From Christiangramia oceanisediminis (lineage in GTDB: Bacteria > Bacteroidota > Bacteroidia > Flavobacteriales > Flavobacteriaceae), in assembly GCF_022570735.2 (NCBI RefSeq), contig NZ_JANCNS010000001.1:1240001-1304000 (forward strand): a stretch of DNA of 64,000 nucleotides, read 5' to 3'. A program made the position numbers and the translations under genes. The notes under the pieces are model-generated. The model was not told the origin of the DNA. It did not search any database and was given only the letters and a program-made list of their open reading frames with translations. Positions 60,136 to 64,000 of the stretch are shown here, one piece after another. Numbering within the stretch: position 1 is the stretch's first letter; the number at the start of each line of letters is the position of its first letter.

Positions 60136-62364
60136 ATGAAACGTATCCTCTGTTTACTTTTTATTAGCATGTCACTTCTGCTGCATGCTCAGGATCAACC
60201 TGAGCCAAAGGTAGGACTTGTGTTAAGCGGAGGTGGAGCCAAAGGTCTTGCGCATATCGGTGTGCTGAAAGTGCTGGAGGAACAGGGAATCAAAATAGAC
60301 TATATTGGCGGGACCAGCATGGGCGCTATAGTTGGCGGACTTTATGCTTCGGGATATTCAGCCAGTGACCTGGATTCGATCTTCAACCAGACCAATTTTA
60401 ATATCCTTATACAGGACGACCTTCCAAGAAGGGCCAAGACCTTTTATGAAAAGGAAGATTCAGAAAAATATGCGATTACACTTCCATTTGATAATTTTAA
60501 TATTTCATTTCCCACCGGTTTTTCAAAAGGTCAGAACATTTACAATTTGATGTCCCGGCTTACCATGCATGTGAGCGATGTAGATGATTTCAGTAAATTG
60601 CCTATTCCGTTCTTTTGTGTGGCGGCAAATATTGAAACCGGCGAAGCGGTCTTTCTCGATGAGGGGTCGCTGGCCAAGGCCATGTCGGCCAGTGGGGCTA
60701 TTCCAACCCTGTTAAGCCCTATAAAAATAGATGATGACTTGTTAACCGATGGTGGGGTTGCCAATAATTATCCTGTGGAAGAGCTTCGGAAAAGGGGCGC
60801 GGATATAGTGATTGGGGTAGATGTTCAGGATAGCCTGGTTCAGAGAGACCGGTTGCGAAGTGTTTTTGAGATCCTGAGCCAGATCGGGAATTTCAGGACA
60901 ATAGCAGAAATGCAGGAAAAAATTCCGCTAACCGATATTTATATCAAACCAGATATCACTCCTTTTTCGGTAATGTCTTTTGAAAAGGGAAATGCGATCA
61001 TCGATTCAGGAAGGGTAGCTGCTCTTGGAAAATTACCGGAATTGAAGGAGCTGGCAAAAAGGACCTCAAATGCACATCCACGGCCAAAGGTTAGCAGGAT
61101 AGATACCTTCAATATTAGTTCACTTTCGCTTCGAGGGAACAGCACCTATCCCCGGGCGTATGTTCAGGGTAAACTGAAGCTGAGGTATGATGAGCCTTAT
61201 AATTTTGATGATCTCAATATAGGGATCAATAACCTTAGCGCTACCGGGAACTTCAACAGGATCAGCTACCAGCTTATCCCCGAGGACGACAAGGGAAATT
61301 ATAACCTGGCCATGCAGATCGAAGAAAGTGAGAATAAAATGCTGCTTCGGCTTGGACTGCATTATGATGAACTCTACAAAAGCGGGGCACTTATCAATCT
61401 AACCAGGAAGAGTTTGCTGTTTGCCAACGATGTGGCTTCCATTGATTTCGTTGTAGGTGATAACCTAAGGTATAATTTCAATTATTATCTGGACAAGGGA
61501 TATTATTGGAGCATTGGCTTGAATTCACGATACAATAATTTTGATAAATATGTAGCGGTGGAGGATATTCGGTCTTCTGGCAGGGCCCAGGATCCAATTT
61601 TGCTGAACGAGCTGGAGATCAATTTCAGGGATTTCACCAATCAGCTTTACCTGGAAACCTTATTCCAGCAGGTATTTTCGATCGGTGCCGGGCTGGAGCA
61701 TAAATACCTGAATTTTGAAACCACGACTTTCAATGATCCCGAAAGCGGATTAGACGAGATCGTTTTTGACGACAGTCATTACGCCAGTACCTTTGGATAT
61801 TTGAAATTCGATTCGTACGACAACAAATATTTTCCTTCAAAAGGCTTTCATTTCAACGGAGATTTTCATCTTTACCTGTATAGCAGTGATTATACCAATT
61901 CCTTTTCTGAATTTTCCATCGCACAGGGCGCCATTGGGTATGCAGCATCGCCTTTTACAAATTTCACTACGCGAATATCTACTGAAACAGGCTTTAAGAT
62001 AGGGAACGACGGTACACAGGTGCTGGATTTTTTCCTGGGTGGCTATGGCAATGATTTTATCAATAATATCAAGCCATTTTTCGGTTATGATTTTATGAGC
62101 CTGGCTGCCGACAGTTACATAAAGGCGACCTTCGAACTGGATTACCAGATCTTCCGGAAAAATCACATAATCGCCGGGGCCAATATTGCCAACGTGGAAG
62201 ATCGTTTATATTCTACGGGAAACTGGTTTACTTTGCCTGATTACACTGGATACGCCTTAGGCTATGGAATCGAAACATTTATGGGTCCGCTTGAGGCTAA
62301 ATACACGTATTCACCTGAGGTAAAACAGAGTTACTGGTTCTTTAGTCTGGGCTTTTGGTTCTAA
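60136..62364 (+). CDS. Patatin-like phospholipase with BamA-like barrel
   Basis: 742 residues: signal peptide (1-19), a patatin domain with SGGGAKGLAHIG (oxyanion hole), the nucleophile Ser61 in GGTSMGAIVGG and the aspartate in LLTDGGVANNYP, then a POTRA-like domain (about 320-400) and a C-terminal barrel ending in WFFSLGFWF. It is the PlpD/RssA type, an autotransporter-like lipase inserted in the outer membrane. It may act on phospholipids in maintenance or secretion. It directly abuts uvrC. Confidence 0.92.
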   Translation: MKRILCLLFISMSLLLHAQDQPEPKVGLVLSGGGAKGLAHIGVLKVLEEQGIKIDYIGGTSMGAIVGGLYASGYSASDLDSIFNQTNFNILIQDDLPRRAKTFYEKEDSEKYAITLPFDNFNISFPTGFSKGQNIYNLMSRLTMHVSDVDDFSKLPIPFFCVAANIETGEAVFLDEGSLAKAMSASGAIPTLLSPIKIDDDLLTDGGVANNYPVEELRKRGADIVIGVDVQDSLVQRDRLRSVFEILSQIGNFRTIAEMQEKIPLTDIYIKPDITPFSVMSFEKGNAIIDSGRVAALGKLPELKELAKRTSNAHPRPKVSRIDTFNISSLSLRGNSTYPRAYVQGKLKLRYDEPYNFDDLNIGINNLSATGNFNRISYQLIPEDDKGNYNLAMQIEESENKMLLRLGLHYDELYKSGALINLTRKSLLFANDVASIDFVVGDNLRYNFNYYLDKGYYWSIGLNSRYNNFDKYVAVEDIRSSGRAQDPILLNELEINFRDFTNQLYLETLFQQVFSIGAGLEHKYLNFETTTFNDPESGLDEIVFDDSHYASTFGYLKFDSYDNKYFPSKGFHFNGDFHLYLYSSDYTNSFSEFSIAQGAIGYAASPFTNFTTRISTETGFKIGNDGTQVLDFFLGGYGNDFINNIKPFFGYDFMSLAADSYIKATFELDYQIFRKNHIIAGANIANVEDRLYSTGNWFTLPDYTGYALGYGIETFMGPLEAKYTYSPEVKQSYWFFSLGFWF

Positions 62365-62380
62365 TTTACGGGTTTACAGA

Positions 62381-62410
62381 TTTTTAGACTATGTGAGCTG
62401 TTTTTAGACT
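62381..62410. repeat. Direct repeat downstream of patatin gene
   Basis: TTTTTAGACT occurs at 62381-62390 and 62401-62410, a 20-bp period. It is in the spacer before the homogentisate dioxygenase gene. No promoter with a good -33/-7 pair was found there. Confidence 0.4.
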
Positions 62411-62529
62411 GTTTTTAAGATTGTTTCTCTAAATTTTCATGATATTTGTAGTAATCGAAAAATATGGTCGAAAAATTCCTAATTTTTCAATAATCTGAAG
62501 GAAATTCTTCGATTTAAAAACAAATTCTC

Positions 62530-63699
62530 ATGCCTTTTTATCATAAACTTGGTAAAATACCTCATAAACGCCACACGATCTTCAGAAAGCCAGATGGCGG
62601 CCTGTATTACGAACAGCTTTTTGGTACCATAGGTTTTGACGGGATGTCTTCGAACCTGTACCATGAGCATCGTCCAACCCAGGTTAAGGAGATCAAAGGG
62701 AGTTATGATGCGACACCAAAAGTTGCTGTAGAAAATAATATAAAATCCTATCGCTTTAAGGGATTCCAGGTAACCCCGAATCCAGATTACCTGGAGAGCA
62801 GGAAGCCCATACTTACGAATTCAGATTGTGATATCATCCTGGCCTCTCCACAGGGCTCAACGAAAGATTATTTTTATAAGAATGCCGATTCAGACGAATT
62901 GCTTTTTATTCACAAAGGGAGCGGGAAATTGAGGACTCACCTTGGAAATCTTGATTTCAAATACGGCGATTATCTTTTGATCCCAAGAGGAACAATTTAT
63001 AAGATTGATTTTGATGATGAGGATAACCGGTTATTCATCGTGGAATCCAGGAGACCTATCTATACACCGAAACGCTATAGAAACTGGTTCGGACAGTTGT
63101 TGGAGCATTCACCTTTTTGTGAGCGCGATCTAAGGCAGCCACATGAACTGGAGACCAATGACGAAAAAGGAGATTTCCTGATCAAGATCAAGAAAAAAGG
63201 AAAAATATTCGATATGGTTTATGCGACGCACCCGTTCGATGTGGTGGGTTATGATGGCTATAATTATCCGTACGCGTTTTCCATTCATGATTTTGAACCT
63301 ATAACCGGGCGTATTCACCAACCACCACCGGTGCACCAGACCTTTGAAACAGATGCATTCGTGGTTTGTAGTTTCTGCCCTAGAAAATATGATTATCACC
63401 CGGAATCCATTCCGGCGCCATACAGCCACAGCAATATAGATAGCGATGAGGTGTTATATTATGTAGATGGCGATTTTATGAGCCGAAATGATATCGAGGC
63501 CGGGCATATTTCACTGCACCCTGCCGGAATTCCACACGGGCCTCATCCAGGTGCGGTAGAACGCAGTATAGGTCAGGTAGAGACCGAAGAGCTCGCAGTG
63601 ATGGTAGATACCTTCAAGCCATTGATGCTTACTGAAGACGCCATGGAAATCGCAGATGAGACCTATTATAAATCGTGGTTAGAAGATAATCATAAGTAA
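62530..63699 (+). CDS. hmgA: Homogentisate 1,2-dioxygenase
   Basis: 389 residues. It opens the ring of homogentisate to maleylacetoacetate in tyrosine breakdown, using Fe2+. The N-terminal cupin carries DELLFIHKGSGKLRTHLG and YGDYLLIPRGTIYKI. The iron site is in the C-terminal cupin, with histidines and a glutamate around residues 330-345 (HPAGIPHGPHPGAVE). The length is a little short of the human enzyme (445), as in other Bacteroidota. Its pathway partners are outside the window. Confidence 0.9.
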   Translation: MPFYHKLGKIPHKRHTIFRKPDGGLYYEQLFGTIGFDGMSSNLYHEHRPTQVKEIKGSYDATPKVAVENNIKSYRFKGFQVTPNPDYLESRKPILTNSDCDIILASPQGSTKDYFYKNADSDELLFIHKGSGKLRTHLGNLDFKYGDYLLIPRGTIYKIDFDDEDNRLFIVESRRPIYTPKRYRNWFGQLLEHSPFCERDLRQPHELETNDEKGDFLIKIKKKGKIFDMVYATHPFDVVGYDGYNYPYAFSIHDFEPITGRIHQPPPVHQTFETDAFVVCSFCPRKYDYHPESIPAPYSHSNIDSDEVLYYVDGDFMSRNDIEAGHISLHPAGIPHGPHPGAVERSIGQVETEELAVMVDTFKPLMLTEDAMEIADETYYKSWLEDNHK

Positions 63700-63756
63700 A
63701 TTAGAAGATCAGAGAATTAGATAATTAGAGAATATGGTCAAACGGGTTTTGTTTTT

Positions 63757-64000
63757 ATGATGACTTTTAATGAACGTTATAAGGACAACCTAATCTTGAT
63801 CAAAAGCTTTGAATTCGCCAGGAAAATTATCGAGTTCGCTGAATTACTGAATAGCCAGAAAAAATTTGTATTATCCGATCAGATCCTAAGATCAGGAACT
63901 TCGATTGGAGCAAATGTCAAGGAGGCTCAGAATGGAGAAAGCAAAAGGGACTTTTTGCATAAGATGAAAATAGCGATTAAGGAAGCAGACGAAACAGAAT
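63757..64000 (+). CDS. Four-helix-bundle protein, N-terminal part
   Basis: Starts at ATG 63757 (or 63760) and runs off the window with 81 residues seen. Blocks such as KSFEFARKIIEFAELLN, LSDQILRSGTSIGANVKEAQ and KMKIAIKEADE are those of the four-helix-bundle (23S rRNA intervening-sequence-like) family, small proteins of unknown role often found alone on chromosomes. The spacer before it has AT-rich short repeats (GAATTAGATAATTAGAGAA). No promoter was clear. Confidence 0.8.
   Translation, partial: MMTFNERYKDNLILIKSFEFARKIIEFAELLNSQKKFVLSDQILRSGTSIGANVKEAQNGESKRDFLHKMKIAIKEADETE

Noticed and set aside
1-64000. CRISPR array, insertion sequence, prophage or rRNA operon
   Set aside because: No regularly spaced repeats, transposase, phage structural gene or rRNA sequence was recognised anywhere in the window.

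Overview
This window is chromosomal DNA of a member of the Bacteroidota, most likely a marine Flavobacteriaceae close to Gramella/Christiangramia. The evidence is three SusC-type TonB-dependent receptors with N-terminal carboxypeptidase-like domains, a Bacteroidota-type -7 promoter element (TAnnTTTG) ahead of many genes, a Bacteroidota-specific zinc-poor DksA relative, and protein sequences that read throughout as flavobacterial. No insertion sequence, prophage, CRISPR array or rRNA operon was seen. Family assignments come from motif recognition and were not checked by database search.

Layout. 1-600: the end of a membrane-anchored gene and a small lipoprotein. 600-15000: a heme supercluster. 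hemA-hemC-hemD-hemE-(DUF)-hemF-hemB run on the minus strand, divergent from an AraC-family regulator, a ThuA-like protein, hemH, a MATE exporter, a large Asp-box repeat protein and hemJ. Every step from glutamyl-tRNA to protoheme is present except hemL. 15000-21200: a sensor kinase, enoyl-CoA hydratase, a radical SAM protein, an HD phosphohydrolase, PlsC, a bacilliredoxin behind an 18-bp perfect palindrome, and a DjlA-like co-chaperone. 21200-29300: metal homeostasis. A TonB receptor overlapping a secreted thioredoxin is divergent from a DtxR-family regulator and a ZIP transporter, with a DtxR-like box between them; feoA, feoB, a tiny FeoB-associated Cys-rich protein and a SCO protein follow. 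29400-32300: RseP and a 5'-nucleotidase lipoprotein. 32400-33480: tRNA-Asn, a dispersed-repeat fragment, an orphan Imm52-like immunity gene and a candidate small RNA; this is the only accessory-looking stretch.

33480-37000: phosphate uptake (OprP-like porin plus a PiT permease with a PhoU-like tail). 37100-39700: an NAD-salvage operon (macro domain, pncB, pncA). 39700-50500: an outer-membrane protein, gdhA, recO, a heme/hemoglobin-type TonB receptor, ileS with a GIHH signature in place of HIGH, a zinc-less DksA relative, an exported DUF4097-like protein and lspA. 50500-55300: a two-component pair and a tightly overlapping operon of a retropepsin-like protease (RimB-like), a RimK ATP-grasp ligase, an AspA-like zinc deacylase and 5-formyl-THF cyclo-ligase. 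55300-64000: a metal-type TonB receptor behind a His-rich membrane protein, then uvrC, a patatin/BamA-like protein, homogentisate dioxygenase and a partial four-helix-bundle protein.

How it fits together. Iron runs through the first half: uptake (TonB receptors, Feo, ZIP), control (DtxR) and use (heme synthesis). The best candidates for under-described biology are the protease/RimK/deacylase operon, which looks like a write-and-erase system for amino-acid or peptide tags; the TonB receptor with a CxxC in its plug that is translationally coupled to a thioredoxin; and the IleRS with the rearranged signature.
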